A stretch of DNA of 64,000 nucleotides from Marinobacter adhaerens HP15. Its GTDB lineage: Bacteria; Pseudomonadota; Gammaproteobacteria; Pseudomonadales; Oleiphilaceae. The stretch spans positions 1,550,001 to 1,614,000 of the forward strand of contig NC_017506.1 of assembly GCF_000166295.1 (NCBI RefSeq), in the 5' to 3' direction. The notes under the pieces were generated by a model. That model ran no database searches and was not told where the DNA came from. It saw only the letters and a program-made list of their open reading frames with translations. Of this stretch, positions 11,567 to 20,820 are shown piece after piece. Position 1 is the first letter of the stretch. Each line of letters starts with the position of its first letter. Position numbers and translations under genes: made by a program.

Positions 11567-12332
11567 GCGTTTGCGGGAAGACATTAACAGCGTGTTCCAT
11601 CGGGACCCCGCCGCCAGGAATACCTTTGAAGTGCTCACCAACTATCCCGGTTTGCACGCACTGCTTTTCCATCGGTTTTCCCATTGGTTGTGGAGTTTGG
11701 GGTTGAAATGGCTTGCGAGGACCATTTCGACGATCGCCCGTTGGCTTACCGGCATTGAGATTCATCCGGGTGCAACCATTGGTCGCCGCTTTTTCATCGA
11801 CCACGGCATGGGTGTTGTTATTGGTGAGACTACGGTGATTGGCGACGACGTAACCCTCTATCAGGGGGTTACGCTGGGCGGAACCAGCTGGAACAAGGGT
11901 AAGCGGCATCCCACGATTGGCAACAGTGTGGTGGTTGGTGCCGGCGCCAAGATTCTGGGACCTTTTGAAGTAGGCGCGGGTGCCAAGATTGGTTCAAACT
12001 CGGTCGTTACCAAGGCTGTGCCAGAGGGTGCAACCGTTGTAGGTATTCCTGGCCGCGTTATTGTCAAACGCCAGGGCGAAGACGATGCCCGCCGCAAGGA
12101 GATGGAAGAGCGAATGGGCTTCGATGCATACGGCGTTACGGAAGAAATGCCGGACCCCGTAGCACGGGCCATGCGCTCTTTGCTTGATCACATGCATGCC
12201 GTGGATGACCGCATAGAGAATATGTGCAAGGCGTTGCGCAAGGTGAACAGTGAATACCAGAATGGTGAACTGCCACCGCTCCACGAGGAAGATTTCGATT
12301 GCGTGCGAGACGACGAAGAGGTGCGGCGCTGA
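11553..12332 (+). CDS. cysE: CysE, serine O-acetyltransferase
   Basis: CysE makes O-acetylserine from serine and acetyl-CoA, the first committed step to cysteine. The 259 residues show the N-terminal helical part with [20 protein letters not shown], then a left-handed beta helix with the active-site region [23 protein letters not shown], and [19 protein letters not shown]. It starts at ATG 11553 inside the trmJ end, with AGGA upstream, and directly precedes iscR and iscS. That clustering links cysteine supply to sulfur mobilisation, as in Pseudomonas. The C-terminal tail is longer and more acidic than the bare catalytic core. Confidence 0.95.
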   Translation: MAMFERLREDINSVFHRDPAARNTFEVLTNYPGLHALLFHRFSHWLWSLGLKWLARTISTIARWLTGIEIHPGATIGRRFFIDHGMGVVIGETTVIGDDVTLYQGVTLGGTSWNKGKRHPTIGNSVVVGAGAKILGPFEVGAGAKIGSNSVVTKAVPEGATVVGIPGRVIVKRQGEDDARRKEMEERMGFDAYGVTEEMPDPVARAMRSLLDHMHAVDDRIENMCKALRKVNSEYQNGELPPLHEEDFDCVRDDEEVRR

Positions 12333-12365
12333 ATACTTGACTGAATTGGTTGGTCAATTCATACT
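12333..12365 (+). promoter_or_regulatory. iscR promoter with a type 1 IscR-like box
   Basis: A -35-like TTGACT (12336-12341) is followed 18 bases on by CATACT (12360-12365). The stretch 12333-12357, starting ATACTTGACTGAATTGG, fits the E. coli type 1 IscR site at about 20 of 25 positions as I align it. In E. coli, [2Fe-2S]-IscR represses its own operon through such sites. The overlap of box and promoter suggests the same autoregulation here. Confidence 0.6.
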
Positions 12366-12410
12366 CTGTTCTGCATTTTTGAGATTCAATCCCGCCATGG
12401 GGCTGACGCT

Positions 12411-12908
12411 ATGAAGTTGACCACCAAAGGCCGCTATGCCGTTACGGCAATGCTGGATCTGGCTCTGCATGGAGACCAGGGGCCGGTGAGTCTGGCCGAT
12501 ATATCGGCGCGTCAGGAAATCTCACTGTCCTACCTGGAGCAGCTTTTCTCCCGTCTCCGCCGCCAGAAGCTGGTTGTCAGTATTCGCGGTCCCGGTGGTG
12601 GATACAGGCTCAGTCGTCCTGCGGCTGATCTCTACATTGCCGAAGTTGTTGATGCCGTCAGTGAATCGCTGGATACCACCCGGTGCGGCAACAAAGGCGA
12701 TTGCCAGAACGGCGAGAAATGTCTGACCCATCACCTCTGGTCTGATCTCAGTGATCAGATTCATCAGTTTCTCAGCGAGATCAGTCTCGGAGACCTGATG
12801 AGGAAGCATGAAATTCGCCAGGTTGCGGATCGGCAAAATCGCCGCCAGTCCGACAGTGGCTCTGAAACCATCAATACCGAACGCCTGTCTGATCAGGCGC
12901 CGGCCTGA
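12411..12908 (+). CDS. iscR: IscR, Fe-S-sensing Rrf2-family transcription regulator
   Basis: This 165-residue winged-helix protein starts [20 protein letters not shown] and has the recognition region [17 protein letters not shown] followed by VRGPGGGY-like [13 protein letters not shown]. The cluster ligands are present as C-x5-C-x5-C-x2-H ([17 protein letters not shown]), as in E. coli IscR, so it should bind [2Fe-2S]. It is the first gene of a reduced isc cluster, with iscS 22 bases downstream. The gene begins 78 bases after its putative IscR box, consistent with autoregulation. Confidence 0.96.
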   Translation: MKLTTKGRYAVTAMLDLALHGDQGPVSLADISARQEISLSYLEQLFSRLRRQKLVVSIRGPGGGYRLSRPAADLYIAEVVDAVSESLDTTRCGNKGDCQNGEKCLTHHLWSDLSDQIHQFLSEISLGDLMRKHEIRQVADRQNRRQSDSGSETINTERLSDQAPA

Positions 12909-12930
12909 CACCAACAAGTTTCCGGAATCC

Positions 12931-14079
12931 ATGAAAAAGCCCGTTTATATGGACTACGCGGCCACCACGCCCGTTGATCCAGCCGTTGCTGATGAAATGA
13001 TGAAATACCTCACGCTGGATGGTGTATTCGGTAATCCGGCATCCCGCACCCACGCCTATGGTTGGCAGGCAGAAGCCGCAGTGGAAGCTGCACGCAAGAA
13101 GGTCGCCAGTCTTGTCCACGCTGATCCGCGGGAGATTGTCTGGACCTCGGGGGCAACGGAATCAGACAACCTCGCCATCAAAGGGGCGGTTGCCGGCCGG
13201 CAGGGCGCTCATATCGTTACCTCCAGGATCGAGCACAAAGCGGTTGTTGATACCTGCAAGTGGCTGGAGCATCAGGGTACTGAAGTCACCTGGCTGGAGC
13301 CGGCAGCCGACGGAACCATCGGTTTTGATCAGGTGTTGGACGCGCTCAAGGAAAATACCGTGCTCGTCAGTCTGATGTTGGTGAACAACGAGCTTGGAAC
13401 GATCAATGATATTGCCGCCATTGGTGCCGAATTGCGCCAAAGAGGCATTCTTTTTCACGTGGACGCCGCCCAGGCCGCCGGCAAGATGGCAATTGACGTC
13501 GGCTCCATGCCGGTGGATCTGCTGGCGCTTTCCGGCCACAAGGTTTATGGCCCGAAGGGCGTCGGCGCCCTGTACGTCAGGCGGTCGCCGGATGTTCGTA
13601 TTGAGGCGCAGATTCATGGTGGTGGCCATGAGCGAGGAATGCGCTCCGGAACGCTCCCCACCCATCAGATTGTCGGAATGGGAAAGGCGTTCGAGATCGC
13701 CCAGTCCGCGCTTGAACAGGAAGTGGAGAAGCTGGAAGCCCTGCGGGAGGCGTTTCTTTCGGGGCTCCGGCCTCTCGAGGGTGTCACTCTCAACGGCAGT
13801 GAATCCCGGCGCGTCCCGGGCATAATGAATCTTTCCTTTGAAGGCGTCGATGCGGAGTCCCTCATGCTCGGCCTTCGGGATCTGGCGGTATCCTCCGGTT
13901 CGGCCTGCGCTTCAGCCACGGTAGAGCCCTCATATGTGCTTCGTGGCATCGGGTTGAGTGAACAGCAGGCCCATCGTGCGCTGCGCTTTTCCATCGGCCG
14001 CTACACCACGAACGAGGAAGTGGCGTTTGCCAGCGCGCAAATAGTTGATGTTGTTAGTCGCCTCCGCGCAGTGCGGTAG
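12931..14079 (+). CDS. iscS: IscS-like cysteine desulfurase, short C-terminus
   Basis: This PLP enzyme removes sulfur from cysteine as a protein-bound persulfide. The 382 residues include [13 protein letters not shown], the PLP lysine in [17 protein letters not shown], and the mobile active-site loop [19 protein letters not shown] with its catalytic Cys. These features assign it to the IscS group rather than SufS. It ends at [11 protein letters not shown] and lacks the roughly 20-residue tail that E. coli IscS carries and uses to dock IscU. No iscU, iscA, hscB, hscA or fdx follows; the next gene is ndk. Likely roles are tRNA thiolation or feeding another scaffold (inference). The start is the ATG at 12931, chosen by homology. 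Confidence 0.93.
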   Translation: MKKPVYMDYAATTPVDPAVADEMMKYLTLDGVFGNPASRTHAYGWQAEAAVEAARKKVASLVHADPREIVWTSGATESDNLAIKGAVAGRQGAHIVTSRIEHKAVVDTCKWLEHQGTEVTWLEPAADGTIGFDQVLDALKENTVLVSLMLVNNELGTINDIAAIGAELRQRGILFHVDAAQAAGKMAIDVGSMPVDLLALSGHKVYGPKGVGALYVRRSPDVRIEAQIHGGGHERGMRSGTLPTHQIVGMGKAFEIAQSALEQEVEKLEALREAFLSGLRPLEGVTLNGSESRRVPGIMNLSFEGVDAESLMLGLRDLAVSSGSACASATVEPSYVLRGIGLSEQQAHRALRFSIGRYTTNEEVAFASAQIVDVVSRLRAVR

Positions 14080-14099
14080 GAAGTTTGCCCCGGACTGCG

Positions 14100-14105
14100 T
14101 ATAAT
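14100..14105 (+). promoter_or_regulatory. Possible -10 element for ndk
   Basis: A perfect TATAAT lies 42 bases before the ndk ATG. No good -35 is visible at the right distance, so an activator or weak promoter is implied. Confidence 0.4.
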
Positions 14106-14147
14106 CGCAGGCCAGAATTTTAACCATCCACAAACTGGAGAAATACC

Positions 14148-14576
14148 ATGGCAACTGAGCGCACGCTCTCGATTATCAAGCCCGACGCGGTAGCAAAGAA
14201 CGTGATCGGCGAAATTTACAGCCGCTTCGAGAAAGCTGGGCTGAACATCGTTGCTGCCAAGATGATGCACCTCACCCAGGAGCAGGCAGAAGGCTTTTAC
14301 GCAGAGCACAAAGAGCGTCCGTTCTTTAACGACCTGGTTGCATTCATGACCTCCGGTCCGGTGGTTGTTCAGGTTCTGGAAGGTGAAGGCGCGATCCTTA
14401 AAAACCGTGACCTGATGGGCGCGACCAACCCGAAAGAAGCCGAGGCGGGCACTATCCGCGCTGATTTCGCATCGTCCATCGACGCAAACGCCGTTCACGG
14501 CTCTGATTCCGCGGCTTCTGCCGAGCGCGAAATCGCTTACTTCTTCAATGACAACGAGATCTGCCCGAGGGGCTGA
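14148..14576 (+). CDS. ndk: Ndk, nucleoside diphosphate kinase
   Basis: Ndk moves phosphate between nucleoside di- and triphosphates through a phospho-His. The 142 residues have the standard length and motifs: [20 protein letters not shown], the nucleotide loop around [17 protein letters not shown], and the active-site His in [21 protein letters not shown] sits 7 bases upstream of the ATG. In Pseudomonas ndk lies at the end of the full isc operon; here it follows iscS after only 68 bases. Confidence 0.98.
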   Translation: MATERTLSIIKPDAVAKNVIGEIYSRFEKAGLNIVAAKMMHLTQEQAEGFYAEHKERPFFNDLVAFMTSGPVVVQVLEGEGAILKNRDLMGATNPKEAEAGTIRADFASSIDANAVHGSDSAASAEREIAYFFNDNEICPRG

Positions 14577-14639
14577 TTGCGTTGATCGGGGGCGATCATC
14601 CGGTCGCCTCCGAATTGATTATCTGATCGAGGTTATGAA

Positions 14640-15752
14640 ATGACAGCGGCCGCTGAAAAAACCAATCTCCTGGGAATGCCAAAAGCAAAGCTCGAGGCCT
14701 TCTTCGAGTCCCTGGGAGAGAAGCGTTTTCGTGCCACTCAGGTTTTGCAGTGGATCCATCAGCGTGGCGCCGATGACTTCGATCAAATGACCAATATGAG
14801 CAAGGCGCTTCGGGAAAAGCTGAAGCAGGTTGCCGAGATCCGTGGTCCTGAGGTGGTGTACGACGAAACCTCCAAAGACGGCACCCGCAAGTGGGTGATG
14901 CGCATGGATAACGGCAACAGCGTGGAGACGGTACTGATTCCCGATGGCGAACGCGGCACACTCTGCGTTTCCTCACAGATTGGTTGCAGCCTGGACTGCA
15001 CCTTCTGCTCCACCGGCAAGCGGGGCTTTAACCGTAATCTGACTGCGGCGGAAGTCATTGGCCAGGTGTGGGTTGCGCGCAAGGCCTTCATGCCGTTTGA
15101 GCCGGGCCCCGATCGGCCGATTACCAACGTGGTCATGATGGGCATGGGCGAGCCCCTGCTCAATTTTGACAATGTCGTGGACGCCATGAACCTCATGATG
15201 GAGGATCTGGCGTACGGGATCTCCAAGCGCCGGGTGACCCTCAGTACCTCTGGCGTGGTGCCCGCGCTGGATCGCCTGTCGGAAGTTACCGATGTTTCAC
15301 TGGCCATTTCCCTGCATGCCCCGAATGATGAACTGCGTAACAAACTGGTTCCGTTGAATAAAAAGTACCCGATCTCAGAGCTGCTTGCGGCCACCAAGCG
15401 GTATTTCGCCCGTTTGCCAGACAAGCGTAAGGCTACAATCGAGTACACCGTTATCGAGGGGATGAACGATCAGCCCGAGCACGCCCGGGAACTGGCGGTG
15501 CTGTTGCGGGATCTTCCGTGCAAGATCAACCTGATTCCCTTCAATCCGTTTCCGGAGAGCGATTTCCGGAGACCGAGTATGAATGCCACGCGGCGGTTCC
15601 AGAACGTTCTTAACGAGGCTGGCTACATCACTACCATCAGAACCACGCGGGGCGATGACATTGACGCCGCCTGTGGGCAACTGGTCGGGCGGGTCGAGGA
15701 CAGAACCCGGCGGAGTCAGCGGTATATTCAGGTTCAGCAGGTGAATCCCTGA
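14640..15752 (+). CDS. rlmN: RlmN, dual-specificity 23S rRNA/tRNA adenine-C2 methyltransferase
   Basis: This radical-SAM enzyme methylates A2503 of 23S rRNA and A37 of some tRNAs. The 370 residues show the N-terminal RNA-binding part ([19 protein letters not shown]), the cluster motif C-x3-C-x2-C in [32 protein letters not shown] and [12 protein letters not shown]. The C-terminal Cys used for methyl transfer is in [11 protein letters not shown]. It requires a [4Fe-4S] cluster. AGGT lies just before the ATG at 14640. Confidence 0.97.
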   Translation: MTAAAEKTNLLGMPKAKLEAFFESLGEKRFRATQVLQWIHQRGADDFDQMTNMSKALREKLKQVAEIRGPEVVYDETSKDGTRKWVMRMDNGNSVETVLIPDGERGTLCVSSQIGCSLDCTFCSTGKRGFNRNLTAAEVIGQVWVARKAFMPFEPGPDRPITNVVMMGMGEPLLNFDNVVDAMNLMMEDLAYGISKRRVTLSTSGVVPALDRLSEVTDVSLAISLHAPNDELRNKLVPLNKKYPISELLAATKRYFARLPDKRKATIEYTVIEGMNDQPEHARELAVLLRDLPCKINLIPFNPFPESDFRRPSMNATRRFQNVLNEAGYITTIRTTRGDDIDAACGQLVGRVEDRTRRSQRYIQVQQVNP

Positions 15753-15793
15753 ACCAGATACGTCTTGCAGCCCAATCGAGGAAGGGGACACCC

Positions 15794-16600
15794 GTGATAT
15801 CACCACCAGCAAACCGACGTTCATTCGTGTTGGCCACCCTGTTGCTGACCCTGCTGGTTACAGGTTGCGTTACCACTACCGACAGTCGGTTTTCACGGGA
15901 AGCAGATCAGCAGGAAGCGCTCGATAACTATGTGAAACTTGCCACGGCCTATATTGGGCAGGGCAATCTTGAACGTGCACGCCATCACCTCGACAGGGCA
16001 TTGAAACTGGATTCAGATGACCCCGGCGCCAGGGCTGCGATGGGGCTTGTCTATAACGCCGAGGGTGAGCCAGAACTGGCTGAGCGTAATTTCAAACAGG
16101 CTATTTCCGAGGATCCAGGGTACACACGGGCGCGGGTTTATTACGGAGCTTTCCTGTTCGGCCAGAACCGGATGGAAGACGCGCGGGATCAATTCCGTGC
16201 TGCGTCCCGGGATACCGGTTATCAGGATCGCGGCTCGGTTTTCTTTAACCTGGGCATGACCCAGGAGCGCCTCGGAGAACTGGAAGCTGCGGCCACATCC
16301 TATCGCCGCGCAGTGGAGTTGACACGAGGCGATGCACGTTCCCTGCTGGCGCTCTCCCGGGTGTCCGTAGAGACTGGCGACTACGACGACGCGGCACGCT
16401 ATTACTCGCGACTGATTTCATTGATGCAGCGAAATCAGCGTCTGGTCCACTCACCGGAGAGCCTTCTTACCGGAATCCGCATTGCCCGCTTCTACAGTGA
16501 TGAAAACCAGGAGGCGAGCCTTGCGCTTCAACTCAGAAACAAATTTCCGGAGTCAGTCGAATACCAACAATATAAGGTGCTGATTTCTAATGGCAACTGA
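15794..16600 (+). CDS. pilF: PilF (PilW), type IV pilus biogenesis lipoprotein with TPR repeats
   Basis: This 268-residue protein begins at a GTG (15794) with AGGAAGGGGA upstream. It has a lipoprotein signal ending in the lipobox LLVTGC. The remainder is a run of tetratricopeptide repeats, seen in YVKLATAYIGQGNLERARHHL, AAMGLVYNAEGEPELAERNF and FFNLGMTQERLGELEAAATSY. PilF-type lipoproteins help place and multimerise the PilQ secretin in the outer membrane. Its end overlaps the rodZ start by 11 bases, so the two are probably coupled. Confidence 0.88.
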   Translation: MISPPANRRSFVLATLLLTLLVTGCVTTTDSRFSREADQQEALDNYVKLATAYIGQGNLERARHHLDRALKLDSDDPGARAAMGLVYNAEGEPELAERNFKQAISEDPGYTRARVYYGAFLFGQNRMEDARDQFRAASRDTGYQDRGSVFFNLGMTQERLGELEAAATSYRRAVELTRGDARSLLALSRVSVETGDYDDAARYYSRLISLMQRNQRLVHSPESLLTGIRIARFYSDENQEASLALQLRNKFPESVEYQQYKVLISNGN

Positions 16601-17627
16601 AGAAAACTCACAGCCAGCTACGAAGGAGCCCGTAGGGCGGCAGCTTCAAAAGGCACGGGAGAAAACCGGTCTGAGTACCGGTGATGTCGCAGCAGCGCAG
16701 CATTTGCGTCCTTCGGTAATCCAGGCGATCGAGTCGGGAGATTACAGCCAGATTGACAGTGAACTCTTTCTGAAAGGGTATGTCAGGGCTTATGCAAAAC
16801 AGGTTGGGCTGGACGCAGATGCAGTGATTGCCGACCTCGACCAGGAACTGGAACCCATTCGGCAACAGCGGGAACAGGAGCAGGAAGCCAATCCGCTGGT
16901 AGACATCGAACGTCGCAGACGTCGTAAACGTCAGCTTGCCAAGGCTCTGTTTTTCCTGGTGGTGCTGGGCATTGCCGGATACCTTGCTTTCACCTTTCTG
17001 GCTCCTGCACAGGGCCCGGCGCCTTCCGAGCCGACGACAGAACCGGAATCAGTGCCGGAGGAGCCTGCTCCTGCTGAAGCCGAGGAATCGGCTGCGTTGG
17101 CCGAGCCAGAGCGCTCCGAACCTGTGCTTGTTGCCAGTGCTGAAGAGTCGGAATCGGCAGTTATGGAGGCGGAGGCGCCTACCGTGCAGCAGTCTGAAAC
17201 AGAAACTGAGGCTCAAGCGCCTGAAACTGACGTTGGTGAAAATCAGGTGCCTGAAAACACACTGGCTACGGACGATGGCGCGGCTGATGCAACCGAGCCT
17301 GTTACCGATCAGATTCCTGCGGTCGTCCAGACCCCCGAGCCGGTTCTGGAAGACCCGAATGGGCTGTCGGATGCTTCGGACAACGGTCGACTCCAGATTC
17401 GCTTCAGTGACGATTGTTGGGTGCAGATCAGTGACGCAGCCGGTAACCGCCTGGTGAATTCGCTCCAGCGTAACGGGGATCTGATTGATATCGAGGGGCC
17501 GACGCCCTTGAGGGTTGTGATTGGCGCAGTCGATGCGGTTGAATCCATCCGTTTCCAGGGCGAGCCAGTGGATATCGGTGGCTACCGGGTTGTTAACAAC
17601 CGGTCAGAATTCACCCTGACAATCTGA
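16590..17627 (+). CDS. rodZ: RodZ, cytoskeletal membrane protein with Xre-type HTH
   Basis: RodZ links MreB to the membrane and supports rod shape. The 345 residues contain an N-terminal helix-turn-helix (QLQKAREKTGLSTGDVAAAQ and LRPSVIQAIESGDYSQ), a basic juxtamembrane stretch (ERRRRRKRQL), and one membrane span (AKALFFLVVLGIAGYLAFTFL, about residues 115-135). A long acidic Pro/Glu/Ala-rich periplasmic linker follows, then a C-terminal DUF4115-type beta domain with SDDCWVQISDAAGNRLV. The domain order is that of RodZ. Confidence 0.92.
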   Translation: MATEENSQPATKEPVGRQLQKAREKTGLSTGDVAAAQHLRPSVIQAIESGDYSQIDSELFLKGYVRAYAKQVGLDADAVIADLDQELEPIRQQREQEQEANPLVDIERRRRRKRQLAKALFFLVVLGIAGYLAFTFLAPAQGPAPSEPTTEPESVPEEPAPAEAEESAALAEPERSEPVLVASAEESESAVMEAEAPTVQQSETETEAQAPETDVGENQVPENTLATDDGAADATEPVTDQIPAVVQTPEPVLEDPNGLSDASDNGRLQIRFSDDCWVQISDAAGNRLVNSLQRNGDLIDIEGPTPLRVVIGAVDAVESIRFQGEPVDIGGYRVVNNRSEFTLTI

Positions 17628-17642
17628 AATTTGATCAAATTT
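17627..17642. other. Perfect 16-bp palindrome between rodZ and ispG
   Basis: AAATTTGATCAAATTT is fully self-complementary and begins at the last base of the rodZ stop. A second perfect palindrome, GGTTGTTAACAACC (17588-17601), lies 25 bases upstream in the rodZ end. Either could bind a dimeric regulator or be chance; I know no matching operator with confidence. Confidence 0.45.
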
Positions 17643-17662
17643 TCCATATCGGTCAGTAAGAC

Positions 17663-18781
17663 ATGAAACAGGATTCCCCGATTATCAGACGCAAATCCCG
17701 CCAGATCATGGTGGGCAATGTTCCTGTGGGTGGTGACGCGCCGATTGCGGTGCAGAGCATGACCAACACCGAAACCTGTGACGTCGAGGCCACCGTTGGC
17801 CAGATCAAGGCATTGCAGGAGGCAGGTGCGGACATAGTGCGTGTTTCCGTTCCGTCCATGGACGCCGCTGAGGCGTTCGGGAAGATTCGGGAGCAGGTTT
17901 CCCTGCCGTTGGTTGCCGACATCCACTTCGATTACAAAATCGCTCTTCGGGTAGCAGAACTGGGTGTTGACTGTCTCCGGATCAATCCGGGCAATATCGG
18001 CCGTGATGACCGCGTCAGTGCCGTAATCAGTGCGGCCCGGGACGGCAATATCCCCATTCGCATTGGTGTGAACGCAGGTTCGCTGGAGAAGTCTCTCCAG
18101 CGCAAATATGGCGAGCCGACGGCAGACGCGCTGGTGGAGTCCGCCATGCGCCACATCGATATCCTGGATCGTCATGACTTCCAGGATTTCAAGGTGAGCC
18201 TGAAAGCGTCGGAAGTGTTTATGACGGTCGATGCCTACCGTAAGATTGCCCAGCAGATTGAGCAGCCCCTGCACCTTGGCATCACCGAGGCCGGTGGTTT
18301 GAGATCTGGAACCGTGAAGTCCTCCATTGGCCTTGGCATGCTGTTGATGGACGGCATCGGTGACACCATCCGGGTATCGCTTGCAGCGGACCCCGTGCAG
18401 GAAATCAAGGTGGGCTTCGATATCCTGAAGAGCCTGCGCCTGCGCAGTCGCGGTATAAACTTCATCGCCTGTCCCAGCTGTTCCCGGCAGAATTTCGATG
18501 TCATCCAGACCATGAATGATCTGGAAGCTCGTCTGGAGGATGTAAACGATTCTCTGGATGTGGCCATCATCGGGTGCATCGTAAACGGTCCGGGTGAGGC
18601 GAAAGTGGCGGATCTCGGACTTACCGGCGGAAGCCCCAAGAACCTCTTCTACATGGCGGGAAAGCCGAACCAGAAGCTGGACAACGCGACATTGACGGAT
18701 GATCTGGAGCGCCTGATTCGCGAGGAAGTGGCACGGCGCAAGGAACAGGAAGATTCGATTATTGCCCGGTCAGACAACTGA
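17663..18781 (+). CDS. ispG: IspG (GcpE), 4-hydroxy-3-methylbut-2-enyl diphosphate synthase
   Basis: IspG carries out the [4Fe-4S]-dependent reductive step of the MEP isoprenoid pathway, from MEcPP to HMBPP. The 372 residues include [39 protein letters not shown], and the three cluster Cys in [12 protein letters not shown] and [12 protein letters not shown]. Length and motifs match the proteobacterial type. It is one of several Fe-S proteins encoded near the reduced isc locus. Confidence 0.97.
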   Translation: MKQDSPIIRRKSRQIMVGNVPVGGDAPIAVQSMTNTETCDVEATVGQIKALQEAGADIVRVSVPSMDAAEAFGKIREQVSLPLVADIHFDYKIALRVAELGVDCLRINPGNIGRDDRVSAVISAARDGNIPIRIGVNAGSLEKSLQRKYGEPTADALVESAMRHIDILDRHDFQDFKVSLKASEVFMTVDAYRKIAQQIEQPLHLGITEAGGLRSGTVKSSIGLGMLLMDGIGDTIRVSLAADPVQEIKVGFDILKSLRLRSRGINFIACPSCSRQNFDVIQTMNDLEARLEDVNDSLDVAIIGCIVNGPGEAKVADLGLTGGSPKNLFYMAGKPNQKLDNATLTDDLERLIREEVARRKEQEDSIIARSDN

Positions 18782-18830
18782 TTGTTTCCAGTTCCCGGCA
18801 TAACCATCCAGAAAAAGTTAAGGGTTAACA

Positions 18831-20111
18831 TTGGCAAAGATTCAGGCAATTCGCGGGATGAACGATATCCTGCCGGAGCAGACGCCGGTTTGGCAGTTTG
18901 TGGAATCCACGGTTCGCAGGGTACTGGCCCAGTATGGCTACCAGGAAATCCGCATGCCGATTGTGGAACAGACCGATCTGTTCAAGCGTTCGATTGGTGA
19001 AGTGACCGACATCGTCGAAAAGGAAATGTACACCTTTGAAGACCGCAACGGTGACAGTCTGACCCTCCGCCCGGAGGGCACCGCCGGTTGTGTTCGGGCC
19101 GCCGAAGAGCACGGTCTTCTGTTCAATCAGACCCGCCGTCTCTGGTACACCGGCCCGATGTTCCGGCACGAACGTCCGCAAAAAGGCCGCTATCGCCAGT
19201 TTCATCAGATTGGCGTGGAGTGTTTTGGCATGAACGGTCCGGACATTGATGCCGAACTGCTCATCTTGACGGCAAGGCTCTGGAAAGAGCTTGGGCTTGC
19301 CGAGCATACCCGGCTTGAGATCAATTCCATCGGAACGTCGGAGTCCCGTCGGGTTTACCGGTCCGCCCTCGTGGATTACCTAGGTCAGTTCAAGGCAGAC
19401 CTGGATGCCGATAGCCAGCGTCGCCTCGAATCGAACCCCCTGCGCATTCTGGACAGCAAGGATCCTTCGACGCGGAAAATCCTGGAAAACGCGCCCAGCC
19501 TTGACGACTATCTCGACGAAGAATCCCGCGAGCACTTCGAGCGTCTGAAGGCGCTTCTTGAGGCCGCAGGGGTGAATTATTCAGTGAATCCAGCGCTGGT
19601 GCGGGGCCTCGATTACTACGGCAAGACGGTGTTCGAGTGGATTACAGACAGCCTCGGCGCCCAGGGTACGGTGTGTGCAGGTGGTCGATACGATGGCCTG
19701 GTGGAGCAGCTGGGTGGCAAGCCGACCTTCGCAGTGGGCTTTGCAATGGGCCTTGAGCGCCTTATCCTGCTGCTGGAAACGCTGGAACTGGTTCCTGAGC
19801 ACGTAAACAGCAATGCCGATGTCTACGTAACGGCGATGGGCGAGGGCGCATTGGCGCCTGCGCTCGTTCTGGCTGAACAGCTCCGGGCAGCCCTGCCAGA
19901 GCGCGTGATTGTTTCCCATTGTGGCGGTGGCAGTTTCAAAAGCCAGATGAAAAAGGCAGACCGCAGTGGTGCCAGGTACGCGGTGATTCTGGGCGAGAAC
20001 GAAGTGGCCAACGGCACCGCCGGGCTTAAACCCTTGCGAGCCGACGAGCCGCAGGCGGAGATCGCCCAGGACAAGCTTGCGGACACACTGGCAGCGGCGC
20101 TGGCCGGCTGA
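18831..20111 (+). CDS. hisS: HisS, histidyl-tRNA synthetase
   Basis: This is a class II aminoacyl-tRNA synthetase. The 426 residues show [19 protein letters not shown], motif 2 in [21 protein letters not shown], and the His-specific loops [15 protein letters not shown] and [13 protein letters not shown]. The C-terminal anticodon-binding domain is at about residues 330-426. The frame starts at a TTG (18831), giving the family's usual N-terminus ([10 protein letters not shown]); the upstream AAGTTAAGGG offers an A/G-rich ribosome site. It is co-directional with ispG and yfgM. Confidence 0.95.
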   Translation: MAKIQAIRGMNDILPEQTPVWQFVESTVRRVLAQYGYQEIRMPIVEQTDLFKRSIGEVTDIVEKEMYTFEDRNGDSLTLRPEGTAGCVRAAEEHGLLFNQTRRLWYTGPMFRHERPQKGRYRQFHQIGVECFGMNGPDIDAELLILTARLWKELGLAEHTRLEINSIGTSESRRVYRSALVDYLGQFKADLDADSQRRLESNPLRILDSKDPSTRKILENAPSLDDYLDEESREHFERLKALLEAAGVNYSVNPALVRGLDYYGKTVFEWITDSLGAQGTVCAGGRYDGLVEQLGGKPTFAVGFAMGLERLILLLETLELVPEHVNSNADVYVTAMGEGALAPALVLAEQLRAALPERVIVSHCGGGSFKSQMKKADRSGARYAVILGENEVANGTAGLKPLRADEPQAEIAQDKLADTLAAALAG

Positions 20112-20163
20112 GCCTGAACAAATTTACTGATACAAAAGCAAAAATTCGACTACAGGAGTCCTC

Positions 20164-20820
20164 ATGGCAGAGTTGCGCACCGAAGAAGAACAGATCCAGG
20201 CGATCAAGGACTGGTGGAAAAAGAACGGCAGCTCACTGCTCATCGGTATTGGTGCGGCCCTGGCCATTGTGTTTGGCTGGCAGGCCTGGCAGAACCATCA
20301 GGCCCAGCAGCGCACCGAAGCGGCCAATCAGTTTGCCAACCTGCTGAATGCCTTCAGCGATCAGGCCGATGAAACCAGTGGCGAGACCGTCGCTTTTGTG
20401 GCGCAGACCCTCCGGGAAGACTACACGGACAGTGCCTATGCGGTTTACGGCAACCTGATCCTGGCCCGTCAGCAGCTGATGCAGGATGGCAACGCCGAGG
20501 CCGCCATTGATTCCCTGAAGTGGGCCCTTGAAAACACCGGTGAACACGAGGCACTGGCACTTGTCGTGCGCAATCGTCTGGCGCGCGCCCAGTTTACCGC
20601 AGGCCAGTACGAGGATGCTCTGGCCACCATCGACGGAGCCGGTAATGCCGATGCGTTTGATGCCATGTATTCCGAGCTTCGTGGCGATATCCTGCTTGCC
20701 CAGGGCGATCGCGAGGGTGCGCGTGAGGCCTACCTGGCTGCCCGTGAGCAGAGTCAGCAGGGCCGTAGCGGTATTCTGGAACTGAAACTGGCAGACCTTG
20801 GCGTCGGGGAGGATGCCTGA
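20164..20820 (+). CDS. yfgM: YfgM, membrane-anchored ancillary SecYEG translocon subunit
   Basis: This 218-residue protein begins MAELRTEEEQIQAIKDWWKK and has a single span (SSLLIGIGAALAIVFGWQAW, about residues 23-42). TPR-like helices follow (NRLARAQFTAGQYEDALATI). In E. coli YfgM binds PpiD and SecYEG and helps hand clients to periplasmic chaperones. GGAG lies 6 bases before the ATG. Its TGA shares bases with the bamB ATG (TGATG), indicating coupling to the outer-membrane assembly gene. Confidence 0.92.
   Translation: MAELRTEEEQIQAIKDWWKKNGSSLLIGIGAALAIVFGWQAWQNHQAQQRTEAANQFANLLNAFSDQADETSGETVAFVAQTLREDYTDSAYAVYGNLILARQQLMQDGNAEAAIDSLKWALENTGEHEALALVVRNRLARAQFTAGQYEDALATIDGAGNADAFDAMYSELRGDILLAQGDREGAREAYLAAREQSQQGRSGILELKLADLGVGEDA

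Noticed and set aside
17030..17330. Low-complexity acidic segment in rodZ
   Set aside because: Disordered Pro/Glu/Ala-rich periplasmic linkers are usual in RodZ; no sign of repeat expansion.
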